Shown: positions 24,228 to 32,695, counted from the stretch's first letter. The stretch: 36,263 nucleotides of DNA from an uncultured Porphyromonadaceae bacterium (GCA_902491515.1 CABUIC010000029.1:1-36263), one strand, 5' to 3'. Notes: a model not told the origin generated them from the letters alone. A program made the numbers and translations.

Positions 24228-25595
24228 ATGAATAAATTTCTTACTCTCGCTATAATCGCCGCTACGGCAGTTTCCGCTTCCGCGCAGGAAAAAATCATGC
24301 GCATACACAAGGCCGACGGCTCGTCTGAGACCGTCAAGGTCGCCGACGTGGCAAAAATCACATTTGAAAACTCCGGCGACGAGCCCATAATCACCCCCGG
24401 CGACGAAAAGATGGTCGACATGGGCCTCTCCGTCAAGTGGGCCGCATGGAACGTCGGCGCCACAACCGCCTCCGACTACGGCAACTTCTACGCCTACGGC
24501 GAGACCGAGCCCAAGATCGACTACTCCGTAGAGACCTACAAGTGGATCAATCCCGACTACGAGGAAGGCCAGTTCTACGACTACTGGGAGCAGTACTACA
24601 AGCTCGGCGAGACCATGACAGGCACCAACTACGACGTGGCCCACGTCAAGTGGGGCGACCAGTGGCGCATCCCCACACGCAAGGAATGGACAGAACTCAT
24701 CCACAACTGCTCCTGGACCTGGACGGCAGTCGACGGCGTGGCCGGCTGCATGGCAACCTCCAACATCAACGGCAACAAGGTCTTCTTCCCCGCCGCCGGA
24801 AACATGGTAGGCACCGAGCATACCCACGACCAGCTCGGATGCTTCTACTGGACCTCCTCCGAATACGACGGCGAACCTTATGAAGAACCCCGCAACTACC
24901 GCGCCAACCTCGACGCCACCTACCGTTCCGCCGACGGCTACGACTATCCCGACGTAGGCTTCTCCATCCGTGCGGTCTACGGCCCCGTGCCCGACCCGAC
25001 CGTGACCTACACCGCGCCCTCCGAGCCCGTCGACCTCGGCCTCTCCGTAAAATGGGCTCCCTACAACCTCGGAGGCACCACCAGCAGCCCCTACGGCGAA
25101 TACTTCTGCTGGGGCGAGACCTACACCAAGCGCTACAGCCACGTTTTCAACTACAAATGGTATGATCCCCTGACCGACAGCTACACCGACCTCGGCGAGG
25201 ACATCTGCGGTTCCGTCAACGACTGCGCAACCCGCTGCTGGGGCGAAGACTGGCGCCTCCCCACCAAGGAAGAAATGCAGGAGCTCATCACAAAGTGCAC
25301 ATGGACCCGCTCCGGCTACGACGCCATCATCACCGGCCCCAACGGCAACTCCATCAAGCTCCCCGCAATGCAGTTCCTCACCTACGCAGGCAAGCCCTCC
25401 GGTTATCTCAGCCCCATCTCCTCCGGCTACTACCTCACCGGCGACGCCGGCGACGACAAATGGGCAAGCGGCAAACCTACCGAGAACGACGTCTGCACCG
25501 TCCTCAAGTTCTACATGGCTGAAGGCGTGTGGAAGCTCGACGGCACAACTTACCGCGGAATGGGCATGTCTGTCCGCCCCGTCTACAATAAGTAA
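24228..25595 (+). CDS. Secreted protein with two FISUMP-type domains
   Basis: 455 residues. Signal peptide about 1-19 (SASA|QE). A short N-terminal strand pair (IMRIHKADGSSETVKVADVAKITFEN) is shared in style with the preceding protein. Two tandem copies follow of a domain beginning MVDMGLSVKWAAWNVGATT (about 61) and PVDLGLSVKWAPYNLGGTT (about 267). Each contains a WGDQWRIPTRKEW or WGEDWRLPTKEEM block and closes with GFSIRAVY or GMSVRPVY. This is the Fibrobacter succinogenes major-paralogue (FISUMP) domain, a C-type-lectin-like fold common in Bacteroidales surface proteins. A binding or adhesive role is plausible and the ligand is unknown. No C-terminal sorting tail is visible. A strong terminator follows. 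Confidence 0.82.
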   Translation: MNKFLTLAIIAATAVSASAQEKIMRIHKADGSSETVKVADVAKITFENSGDEPIITPGDEKMVDMGLSVKWAAWNVGATTASDYGNFYAYGETEPKIDYSVETYKWINPDYEEGQFYDYWEQYYKLGETMTGTNYDVAHVKWGDQWRIPTRKEWTELIHNCSWTWTAVDGVAGCMATSNINGNKVFFPAAGNMVGTEHTHDQLGCFYWTSSEYDGEPYEEPRNYRANLDATYRSADGYDYPDVGFSIRAVYGPVPDPTVTYTAPSEPVDLGLSVKWAPYNLGGTTSSPYGEYFCWGETYTKRYSHVFNYKWYDPLTDSYTDLGEDICGSVNDCATRCWGEDWRLPTKEEMQELITKCTWTRSGYDAIITGPNGNSIKLPAMQFLTYAGKPSGYLSPISSGYYLTGDAGDDKWASGKPTENDVCTVLKFYMAEGVWKLDGTTYRGMGMSVRPVYNK

Positions 25596-25622
25596 CCAAT
25601 AACCAAGCATTTTCAAGTCTCC

Positions 25623-25660
25623 GGCAGGCCGACGCCCCGGCGTCGGCCTGCCCACTTTTT
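25623..25660 (+). terminator. Intrinsic terminator after FISUMP gene
   Basis: GGCAGGCCGACG (25623-25634) pairs with CGTCGGCCTGCC (25641-25652) around CCCCGG, followed by CACTTTTT. A very stable G/C stem. Confidence 0.88.
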
Positions 25661-25685
25661 ATCAACCGTTTATTCCGGCATTAAT

Positions 25686-28670
25686 ATGAAAAAACTTTAC
25701 GCCGCACTCCTCGCGCTCGTCCTTGCAGCCGGGTCGGCGCATGCCGCTGACGAAAAGGTCTTCGACCTTCACGAAAATTTCAGCAGCTGCTCCCAGTCGT
25801 CGACCTACGACCGCGAATACACCACCGTCTGGACTTCCTCATCCTATTCCGGCATCGCTCTCTACAATTACAGCATATCCTACTACAACGATTTCCTGAC
25901 CACACCGGATATCGAGCTTCATGCCGGCACCGAATACGTGGTGAAAACCACCCTCGCCGCCTACGACAGCTACTACAATACCGAGGCCAAGCTCAACATC
26001 CTCCTCGGACAGGGCGAAGACCCCGAGCAGTTCCGCGTCCTCAAGGCGCTTGAATCAACCGAGACGCAGTACACGGCCTCACCTCAGGAAGTCAGCTTCA
26101 TGGTGCCCGAAAGCGGCAACTACCGTCTCTCCTTCCAGGGTACGAAAGCCCTCAAACTTCTGAATACGGCTCTCTGGGACCGCGGAGCGTCCACCGTGCC
26201 CGCTCCCCCCGCCGACTTCACCCTCACGCCCGACCCCGACGGCGCCGTGAAAGTCGACATTTCCTTCACCGTGCCCGGCACGACCCTCACCGGCCAGGAC
26301 CTCGGCGACTGCTCCTACCGCCTCTTCCGCGGCGTGCAGAAAATCAAGGAAGCCGCTGCCGCAAAGGGCGAGAAAGTCACTTTCTCGGAAACCCGCGGCG
26401 AGGCCGGAAACGTGACATACGCAGTCGAAGTTGTCGCCGGCGACCAGACCTCCGAGCGCCTCAGCGGAATCGTCTACCTCGGTCCGGAAACGCCCTCCGC
26501 ACCCGCTGACATTGTCCTCTCCTACGCCGACGGACTCTACAATCTCTCATGGGCCGCTCCGGTCAAGGGCATCCACGACGCACCCCTCGATCCCGCGCGC
26601 CTGACATACACCGTCAGCCGAATCCTCGACGACGAAAGCACTGTAGTGGCCGCAAACATCTCCGCCACATCTTTCTCCGAAGCCATAGAACCCGCTGGCC
26701 TCCAGGCCCTCAAGTACGCCGTGACAGCCAAGTACGCCGCTCCGGCCCTCGAGTCCGCCGCCGCCGAGAGCGCCCCGCTCCGAATCGGCTCCCTCGCGCT
26801 TCCATTCGCCGACTCCTTCGCCGGCGCCACCATGAGCGACCTTTGGGAGAACGTATGCGTGGCAAAGAACTCCAACCTCGAAAAATTCTGGCAGGCCGTA
26901 TCCTCGACCACCCGCGACAAAATCACCGACGGAGCCGACAACGACGGCGGATTCGTCTACTACAATTCTTACAACATTCAGAAAGGCTACATCGGTCGTC
27001 TCGCAACTCCCCCCTTCGCTTTCTCCAAAGGCGACAAACCCATGCTCTCCTTCATGAAGTGGAACCGCGCAAGCGACACCAAGAACGACCGCCTGTACAT
27101 CCAGGTGTCCGTCGATAACGGCGAATGGACCAATGTCCCCGATGCAGAGTACACCCCCGCCGACGAGCCCCACGACCAGTGGTCGGCCTATAGTGTGCCC
27201 CTCGCCGACATGATTCCCGAAGACGCCAAATCCTACCGCGTAGCCTTCTACGCCGTCTCCGACTACGGCGAAGACTTCATCCTCGACTGCGTGCGCCTGT
27301 TCAACCAGGTCGACAAGGACCTTGAAATCAGCTCCGCAACCATCGAGGAGAGTCTCCTCGCCGGCAACGAAGCCACACTCCTCGTGAAAGTGACCAACAA
27401 CGGCACCTCAGAGGTGCCCGCCGACGGCTACTCCCTCGAAGTCATCTCTGACTTCCCCGCCCTTATCGCCCTCCCCGAGCTCGAGGCAATTCCCTCGCTC
27501 GGAAGCAAGGAGTACGCCATCGCAATCCCCGTGAACTCCGTACACATCCTCAACGCCGATTCCTTCACCTTCCAGGCGAAGGTAAGCATGGCCGGTGACG
27601 AAGTGCCCGCCAATGACCTCTCAGCCGAGGCTTCCCTCGCCGTGGCCCACAGCGAAGGCACCCCCGCCTCCGGACTCACAGCCGCAATCCAGCCCGACAA
27701 AAGCGTGCTCCTGAGCTGGACACCCGCAAAGGACCTCGAATACGAGCCCGTAAACATCATCGAGGACTTCGACGACGAAACCTTCACCGACGGCTCCACT
27801 GGTCCCTTCAACGGCTGGACCATCGTCGACATCGACGGCAAGAACGGCGGCACATGGTACACCGCGTCAGGCTCCACATTCAACATCACGAGCGGAGGCA
27901 CACCCTCCGGCTCCACAGGCAACTTCCTCGGCTGCACAGTAGCCAGCAACGCCCAGCAGGACGACTGGATCATCTCTCCCGCCATTGACTGCAAGGCCGG
28001 AAGTGAAATGGGTCTCAAGGCCAAAGTGGCCCTCAGAAGCATCTCCAACTACGGCAACAACTACAAGATTGAGCTTCTCTACTCCACCGAGGAGGATTTC
28101 AATATCCTTAACCCCGCCGACAATTTCACCGCATCCGTTGGCTCAGTGACCTCGACATCCTACAGCGACCGTGTCCTCCCCCAGGATAACAAGTGGCACG
28201 AAATCAGCTTCGAAGGCATTCCCGCCGAAGCCAAGCGCATCGCTCTCCATTTCGCCGCCAAGGGCTCCTACACCCCCGCAATGTGGGTTGACGACATCAG
28301 GCTCACCGAAACGGACAACAACCCGCTCCTCGGCTACCACATCTACGACGTGAACGCCGCCGACAAGCTCAACTCCGAACTCATCGGCGCCGACGAGACC
28401 TCCTTCACCCTGCCCGCCGCTCCCGAAGCGCGCCTGGCCGACGGTCGTCCCGTATTCGTCTCTGCTGTCTACGCCGACGGTGAGGCTCATCCCTCCAACA
28501 TCCTCAACCTCGCCGAGGTTACGGGCATCGAGGCCGTCTCCGTTGAAAAAGCCGACTCCGCCGACGCCCGCTGGTACAACCTCCAGGGCATAGAAATGCA
28601 CGGCACCCTCGCTCCCGGCATCTACATCCGTCGCACAGCATCCTCCGCCACCAAAGTCATCGTCCGATAA
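25686..28670 (+). CDS. Large secreted protein with choice-of-anchor J-type and Fn3-like domains
   Basis: 994 residues. Signal peptide about 1-21 (GSAHA|AD). A beta-rich N-terminal region (LHENFSSC, about 28 on) precedes fibronectin-III-like repeats (PPADFTLTPDPDG, about 178; APADIVLSYADG, about 278). A first jelly-roll domain of the choice-of-anchor J/cleaved-adhesin type follows (LPFADSFAG...LATPPFAFSKGDKPMLSF, about 368-540). A CARDB-like segment (KVTNNGTSEVPADGYSLEV) and a second anchor-J domain (IEDFDDETF...DDWIISPAIDCK...WVDDIRL, about 690-880) come next. The end WYNLQGIEM...GIYIRR...KVIVR matches the amylase tail. It is probably surface-displayed, for binding or as a protease-associated adhesin. 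No catalytic motif. It lies 26 bp after a strong terminator without a visible TAnnTTTG, so its promoter is unclear. Confidence 0.82.
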   Translation: MKKLYAALLALVLAAGSAHAADEKVFDLHENFSSCSQSSTYDREYTTVWTSSSYSGIALYNYSISYYNDFLTTPDIELHAGTEYVVKTTLAAYDSYYNTEAKLNILLGQGEDPEQFRVLKALESTETQYTASPQEVSFMVPESGNYRLSFQGTKALKLLNTALWDRGASTVPAPPADFTLTPDPDGAVKVDISFTVPGTTLTGQDLGDCSYRLFRGVQKIKEAAAAKGEKVTFSETRGEAGNVTYAVEVVAGDQTSERLSGIVYLGPETPSAPADIVLSYADGLYNLSWAAPVKGIHDAPLDPARLTYTVSRILDDESTVVAANISATSFSEAIEPAGLQALKYAVTAKYAAPALESAAAESAPLRIGSLALPFADSFAGATMSDLWENVCVAKNSNLEKFWQAVSSTTRDKITDGADNDGGFVYYNSYNIQKGYIGRLATPPFAFSKGDKPMLSFMKWNRASDTKNDRLYIQVSVDNGEWTNVPDAEYTPADEPHDQWSAYSVPLADMIPEDAKSYRVAFYAVSDYGEDFILDCVRLFNQVDKDLEISSATIEESLLAGNEATLLVKVTNNGTSEVPADGYSLEVISDFPALIALPELEAIPSLGSKEYAIAIPVNSVHILNADSFTFQAKVSMAGDEVPANDLSAEASLAVAHSEGTPASGLTAAIQPDKSVLLSWTPAKDLEYEPVNIIEDFDDETFTDGSTGPFNGWTIVDIDGKNGGTWYTASGSTFNITSGGTPSGSTGNFLGCTVASNAQQDDWIISPAIDCKAGSEMGLKAKVALRSISNYGNNYKIELLYSTEEDFNILNPADNFTASVGSVTSTSYSDRVLPQDNKWHEISFEGIPAEAKRIALHFAAKGSYTPAMWVDDIRLTETDNNPLLGYHIYDVNAADKLNSELIGADETSFTLPAAPEARLADGRPVFVSAVYADGEAHPSNILNLAEVTGIEAVSVEKADSADARWYNLQGIEMHGTLAPGIYIRRTASSATKVIVR

Positions 28671-28695
28671 CTACAATCCTCTTTCATAACCTCCG

Positions 28696-28736
28696 CGGGC
28701 CACGCCTCTCTTTCTGACGGGCGTGGCCCGTTTGTT
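28696..28736 (+). terminator. Intrinsic terminator of the large secreted protein
   Basis: CGGGCCACGCC (28696-28706) pairs with GGCGTGGCCCG (28720-28730), then TTTGTT. Confidence 0.82.
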
Positions 28737-28776
28737 ATGTGTTTTGTAAAATATTTGAAAAATAAAGCCCGAAAAC

Positions 28777-28807
28777 TTGCTATATCCGGAAATATGTCGT
28801 AACTTTG
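28777..28807 (+). promoter_or_regulatory. Promoter of candidate small RNA 3
   Basis: TTG (28777-28779), 20 bp, TAACTTTG (28800-28807), followed by CATCGC. It shares CGTAACTTTGCATCGC and an internal CGGAAA with the promoter at 5337-5368. Confidence 0.72.
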
Positions 28808-28811
28808 CATC

Positions 28812-29090
28812 GCTGATAGTCCTACGTATAGCCCGCAGTCTTAGGCCTAATTTTTCTAAACAACACAACCCGATCTAAGCACCTAAAGGCACCCGTCGAG
28901 CATCCGCGTCGTGACGACGCCACATATTATCAACGGTTTGCGTGTGATTCTCAGCAGTATAAGTAAGTATGATATAATCTAACACTCTTTGGAAAAATTG
29001 CTCTAAAAGTTTATTGTTTTTTGAATCACACAGCCCACAAAAAGGCTTAGGTCCGGTACTCGTTGCTGAAACGAGTACCGGACTTTTTTT
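28812..29090 (+). ncRNA. Candidate small RNA 3, long untranslated unit
   Basis: About 275 nt between a consensus promoter and a very strong terminator, with no credible coding frame. A perfect hairpin GCGTCG-TGA-CGACGC lies at 28906-28920. The 3' third is A/U-rich (TTATTGTTTTTTGAATCA) and ends CACAAAAAGGCTTAG before the terminator stem. No downstream gene lies on this strand for more than 3 kb, so it cannot be a leader. An independent RNA is the simplest reading. Confidence 0.6.
29051..29090 (+). terminator. Strong intrinsic terminator
   Basis: GTCCGGTACTCGTT (29051-29064), loop GCTGA, AACGAGTACCGGAC (29070-29083), TTTTTTT. A perfect 14-bp stem with a long U-tract. Confidence 0.93.
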
Positions 29091-29122
29091 ATGCCCCGGC
29101 GCGACAAACGACAGTCCTGCAC

Positions 29123-29258
29123 ATAAAACATTTGCAGCGACTCTCCCGAGCCGCTGCACAAATAAATAACCTATGATTCACTTATACTTTCTGTCTGTCG
29201 ATACGCGGAGTCGGGAGTCCGGCGCCATTCCGGCGTGAGAAACACGCTCCGAATATCA
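29123..29258 (-). ncRNA. Candidate minus-strand small RNA, structured
   Basis: Read leftward from a TATCTTTG element, the first 50 nt can form a three-way fold. CGGAG (29250-29246 region) pairs with CTCCG about 40 nt on. Inside are GCGTG-TTTCT-CACGC and a CCGG/CCGG hairpin. The transcript would end at the hairpin at 29134-29157. No frame is credible. It lies downstream of, and co-directional with, the Dabb gene, so a processed 3' fragment is an alternative to its own promoter. Confidence 0.45.
29134..29157 (-). terminator. Minus-strand terminator-like hairpin with GGGA loop
   Basis: On the minus strand GCAGCGGCTC, loop GGGA, GAGTCGCTGC pair completely if one G-U pair is allowed. AAATGTTTT follows. 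On the plus strand the same position is an A-C mismatch, so the structure favours leftward RNA. The U-tract is weak. Confidence 0.5.
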
Positions 29259-29262
29259 ATTG

Positions 29263-29289
29263 CAAAGATATACAACTTTTTCATGACAA
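29263..29289 (-). promoter_or_regulatory. Promoter-like element (minus strand)
   Basis: TATCTTTG on the minus strand (29270 to 29263), with TTG at 29289-29287, only 16 bp away instead of 19-21. Confidence 0.4.
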
Positions 29290-29320
29290 CCACATAAATT
29301 CACTGTATTTAAGCTTTATT

Positions 29321-29337
29321 AGGTTTATTTCAAACCT
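29321..29337 (-). terminator. Weak hairpin at the end of the Dabb gene
   Basis: On the minus strand AGGTTT-GAAAT-AAACCT overlaps the stop codon and is followed by an A/T-rich stretch without a clear U-run. A weak or partial terminator at best. Confidence 0.3.
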
Positions 29338-29630
29338 TACTCCTCGTAGTCCACGCAGGCGCGGGTGTCTTTCAGGGGGGCTACTATTGCGGCCGCGGCG
29401 ACGTGGGCCGGATGTGTGGCGTAGACGGCGACATCGGCCATGGTCGGCACAACGGCCGTCAGAACCACATCCCACGTCTCCGAGGGATTCTCATTGATGC
29501 CAACCTCGATGGACTTCAGAACCTCAATCTGCTCCGGAAGAGCCTCGAGGGATGCCTTGAACCGGCGCGAGGCGTCGAGGCGCTCGGCCTCGGTGCCTCG
29601 CAACTTGAACATTACGATATGCTTTACCAT
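29337..29630 (-). CDS. Dabb-family stress-responsive alpha/beta-barrel protein
   Basis: 97 residues, the usual single-domain length. MVKHIVMFKLRG starts the first strand with the family histidine (H4), IEVGINENP (about 41-49) and WDVVLTAVVPTM (about 53-64) follow, and YATHPAHVA (about 69-77) is the conserved late histidine region. Dabb proteins form small ferredoxin-like dimers. Some are enzymes such as olivetolic acid cyclase; most bacterial ones are uncharacterised. It lies 33 bp after the ABC-F gene on the same strand, probably the last gene of the lysC operon. Confidence 0.87.
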   Translation of the reverse strand: MVKHIVMFKLRGTEAERLDASRRFKASLEALPEQIEVLKSIEVGINENPSETWDVVLTAVVPTMADVAVYATHPAHVAAAAIVAPLKDTRACVDYEE

Positions 29631-29663
29631 TGGTTTTGATTTTTTCCCGATTAATTCTGATTG

Positions 29664-31280
29664 TTATTTCTTGTAGAGTCGTTCGCGGGCTTCGAGCACC
29701 TTCTCGTCCGTGATGTAGTCGTCGTAGTCCATCAGCTTGTCGATGATGCCTCCGGGCGTGAGCTCGATGATGCGGTTGCAGACCGTCTGGATGAACTCGT
29801 GGTCGTGGGAGGCCATGAGGATGTTGCCCTTGAAGTTCTTGAGGGTGTTGTTGAAGGCCTGAATCGACTCGAGGTCGAGGTGGTTTGTCGGAGAGTCAAG
29901 CACGAGGGTGTTGGCGTCGCGCATCATCATGCGCGCAATCATACAGCGCATCTTCTCGCCGCCGGAGAGCACCGAAGCCTTCTTGAGCACATCCTCGCCC
30001 GAGAAAAGCATCTTGCCGAGGAAGCCCTTGAGGTATATTTCCGACGAATCGTCGGAGAACTGGCAGAGCCAGTCGACGAGATTGAGGTCGGTGTTGAAGA
30101 ATTCCGAGTTGTCAAGAGGGAGGTAAGCCTCGGTGATGGTCTGGCCCCACTCGTAGGTGCCCTCGTCGGGCTTGCGTTTGCCGTTGATAATCTCGAAGAG
30201 AGCCGTCATGGCGCGCGGGTCGTGGCTAAGGAAGGCCACCTTGTCGCCCTTCTCAATCTGGAAGTTCACGTCTTTGAAGAGAAGTTCGCCGTCGACGGAC
30301 GCCGTCAGGCCCTTGACCTCAAGGATTTTGTTGCCCGGCTCGCGGGCCGGGGTGAAGATTATGCCGGGATAACGACGCGACGAGGCCTGAATTTCCTCGA
30401 TGTTGAGCTTCTCGAGCATCTTCTTGCGCGAGGTGGTCTGTTTGCTCTTGGCTACGTTGGCGCTGAAACGCTGGATGAACTCGAGGAGCTCCTTGCGCTT
30501 CTCCTCGGCCTTCTTGTTGGCCTGCTGCTGCTGGCGCAGGGCGAGCTGCGACGACTCGTACCAGAAGGAATAGTTGCCGGCGAAGAGCTGGATGCGGTTG
30601 TAGTCGATGTCGAGGGTGTGGGTGCAGACGGAGTCGAGGAAGTGACGGTCGTGGGAAACCACGAGCACCGTATTCTCGAAGTTCGAGAGATATTCCTCGA
30701 GCCATGCCACGGTGTCGAGGTCGAGGTCGTTGGTCGGCTCGTCGAGAAGGAGGTTGTCGGGGTTGCCGAAAAGAGCCTTGGCGAGAAGCACGCGCACCTT
30801 CTCGTTGGCGCTCATGTCGCGCATGAGCATGTAGTGGCGGTCCTCCTTGATGCCGAGGCCGCTGAGGAGGGCCGCCGCGTCGCTCTCGGCGTTCCAGCCC
30901 TCGAGCTCGGCGAACTTCTCCTCGAGCTCCGAGGCGCGGATGCCGTCGGCGTCCGAGAAATCTTCCTTGGCGTAGAGGGCGTCCTTCTCCTTCATGATGT
31001 CCCAGAGGACGGTGTGGCCCATGAGAACGGTGTCGAGCACCGTGAAGTCGTCGAACTTGAAGTGGTCCTGCTCAAGGACGCTCATGCGCTCGCCGGGGCC
31101 CTGCGAGACACTGCCATGCGTGGGCGAGAGCTGTCCGCTGAGCATGCGCATCAGCGTCGATTTGCCGGCGCCGTTGGCGCCGATGATGCCGTAGCAGTTG
31201 CCGGGCGTGAATTTCAGGTTCACGTCCTGAAAAAGCGGTTTCTTACCGAACTGTATGCCTAAGTTGGAAACTGTGATCAT
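29664..31280 (-). CDS. ABC-F family ATPase with degenerate second nucleotide site
   Basis: 538 residues, two fused ATPase domains without membrane helices: a soluble ribosome-associated ABC-F protein (YbiT-like group). Domain 1 has Walker A GANGAGKST (34-42) and Walker B LLLDEPTNDLD, but its signature reads MSANE instead of LSGGE. The linker (about 240-330) is rich in Lys/Arg/Gln. Domain 2 has a perfect LSGGE signature. Its P-loop position (GDKVAFLSHDPRAMTA, from 345) lacks GxxGxGKS, and Walker B reads LVLDSPTNHLD with Ser463 replacing the catalytic Glu. Thus only one composite site, Walker A/B of domain 1 with LSGGE of domain 2, can hydrolyse ATP. It may regulate translation or relieve stalled ribosomes; I see no sign that it is a resistance protein. 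30 bp after lysC. Confidence 0.87.
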   Translation of the reverse strand: MITVSNLGIQFGKKPLFQDVNLKFTPGNCYGIIGANGAGKSTLMRMLSGQLSPTHGSVSQGPGERMSVLEQDHFKFDDFTVLDTVLMGHTVLWDIMKEKDALYAKEDFSDADGIRASELEEKFAELEGWNAESDAAALLSGLGIKEDRHYMLMRDMSANEKVRVLLAKALFGNPDNLLLDEPTNDLDLDTVAWLEEYLSNFENTVLVVSHDRHFLDSVCTHTLDIDYNRIQLFAGNYSFWYESSQLALRQQQQANKKAEEKRKELLEFIQRFSANVAKSKQTTSRKKMLEKLNIEEIQASSRRYPGIIFTPAREPGNKILEVKGLTASVDGELLFKDVNFQIEKGDKVAFLSHDPRAMTALFEIINGKRKPDEGTYEWGQTITEAYLPLDNSEFFNTDLNLVDWLCQFSDDSSEIYLKGFLGKMLFSGEDVLKKASVLSGGEKMRCMIARMMMRDANTLVLDSPTNHLDLESIQAFNNTLKNFKGNILMASHDHEFIQTVCNRIIELTPGGIIDKLMDYDDYITDEKVLEARERLYKK

Positions 31281-31310
31281 ATATCTTTATATGCTGTTTT
31301 ATGCTTGGAA

Positions 31311-32639
31311 TCAGGGAAATAACACAAGACTCAGACGGCGGAGAGCCTCTACCTTGTCGTCCTTGTGGACGAGCATGGAGATATTGTAGTTGCTGCCGCC
31401 GTAGGAAATCATGCGGATGGGGATATTGCCCAGCGCGGCCACGGCGCGGGCCTCGAAGCCGGCGTTGTGCCACTCGAGGTCGCCCACCACGCAGAGAATC
31501 ACCATGTCGTGGTCGACACTCACGGTGCCGAAGCCCTTCAGCTCGTCGACAATGGCCGCCAGGCGCGCCTCGTTGTCTATCGTCACGGTCACGCCCACTT
31601 CCGACGTCGCCATCATGTCGATGCTCGTGCGATGCTTCTCGAATGTCTCGAACACCTTGTGGAGGAAGCCGTACGCAAGGAGCATCCGGCCGCTCTTTAC
31701 CTTAATTGCCGTCACGCCGTCCTTGGCCGCGATGGCCTTGATGGTGCCGTCGGGCACCGTGTTGCAGATGAGCGTACCGGGTGCCTCCGGGTCGAGAGTG
31801 TTCAGCAGGCGCACGGGGATGTTGTGGAGCTTCGCGGGGAGCACGCAGGTTGGATGCAGGATTTTCGCGCCGAAGTAGGCGAGCTCGGCGGCCTCCTCGA
31901 AGTGTAGGCGCCCGACGGGCCGAGTGCCCTCGACGTAGCGCGGGTCGTTGTTGTGCATCCCGTCTATGTCAGTCCATATCTGGATTTCCTCAAGCTCGAG
32001 CACGGCGCCGATGATGGATGCCGTGTAGTCGCTGCCGCCGCGCTTGAGATTGCCAATCTTGCCGGCGGAGTCGCGGCAGATGAAGCCCTGGGTGATGAAC
32101 ACCTCGGCCTCGGGATGTTGCTCGACCATCACCGCGAGCTTCTCGCGGATGTAGGCCATGTCCGGCTCGCCGCTGTCGAAGGTACGCATGTAGCTCAGGG
32201 CCGGAAGCATGGCCGCGCGCACCCCGCGCTCGCCAAGGTGGGCGAACATCAGGGCCGTGGAGATGAGCTCGCCCTGGGCGAGAATTTCTTTTTCGTTCTC
32301 CTCGGTGAAGGGGCGCCGGCGGTCGCCGCGCTCGCAGAAACTGCGGACTACGTTCCACGACCGCTCGATGGCCCGGTGGGCCGAACTGCGGCCGCCGAGC
32401 GTCCGGAGCAGAGAATCGACCACGGCGTCGTACTTCGCCGCCAGAGCGTTCAGCGTCTCCTGTGCGCCGGGGATATTGCCCTTGTAGAGATATTCACAGA
32501 TCTCAACCAGAGTGTTTGTCGTGCCGCTCATTGCCGACAGCACTACGATGTTGCGGCCCCGCTCGAGCACGAGGTCCGCCACGTGCCGGATTCTTTCGGG
32601 GCTCCCGACGGACGTGCCGCCGAATTTCAGTACTTTCAT
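31311..32639 (-). CDS. lysC: Aspartate kinase, monofunctional
   Basis: 442 residues. The amino-acid kinase domain (1-about 285) opens with VLKFGGTSVGS (3-13) and contains FTEENEKEILAQGE (about 111-124), KRGGSDYTASIIGA (about 199-212) and IWTDIDGMHNNDPR (about 219-232). Two ACT domains follow (about 300-442), so it is feedback-regulated, probably by lysine and/or threonine. There is no homoserine dehydrogenase fusion. It phosphorylates aspartate for lysine/diaminopimelate, threonine and methionine synthesis. First gene of a minus-strand operon with the ABC-F and Dabb genes; divergent from the membrane regulator at 32760. Confidence 0.95.
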   Translation of the reverse strand: MKVLKFGGTSVGSPERIRHVADLVLERGRNIVVLSAMSGTTNTLVEICEYLYKGNIPGAQETLNALAAKYDAVVDSLLRTLGGRSSAHRAIERSWNVVRSFCERGDRRRPFTEENEKEILAQGELISTALMFAHLGERGVRAAMLPALSYMRTFDSGEPDMAYIREKLAVMVEQHPEAEVFITQGFICRDSAGKIGNLKRGGSDYTASIIGAVLELEEIQIWTDIDGMHNNDPRYVEGTRPVGRLHFEEAAELAYFGAKILHPTCVLPAKLHNIPVRLLNTLDPEAPGTLICNTVPDGTIKAIAAKDGVTAIKVKSGRMLLAYGFLHKVFETFEKHRTSIDMMATSEVGVTVTIDNEARLAAIVDELKGFGTVSVDHDMVILCVVGDLEWHNAGFEARAVAALGNIPIRMISYGGSNYNISMLVHKDDKVEALRRLSLVLFP

Positions 32640-32695
32640 TCTTTCTCTCGTGCGCTCGCGCGTACATTATTAAGTCATTCAGCGCTTGCGAGACG

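Noticed and set aside
24201..25655. Minus-strand open frame of 484 codons opposite the FISUMP gene
   Set aside because: The plus strand encodes a clear signal peptide and two recognisable repeats; the antisense product is Gly/Val-rich low-complexity sequence.
28875..29159. Minus-strand frame of 94 codons
   Set aside because: It runs through the strong rightward terminator at 29051-29090 and has no protein-like features.
29206..29258. Minus-strand structured stretch considered as a tRNA
   Set aside because: No TTCGANNC arm, anticodon-stem order or CCA end can be found; the three-way fold has the wrong dimensions.
29661..31262. Long plus-strand open frame of more than 500 codons opposite the ABC-F gene
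   Set aside because: It is the antisense of a well-supported ABC-F protein; its translation is repetitive Val/Glu/Leu-rich sequence typical of mirrored GC-biased codons, with no motif.
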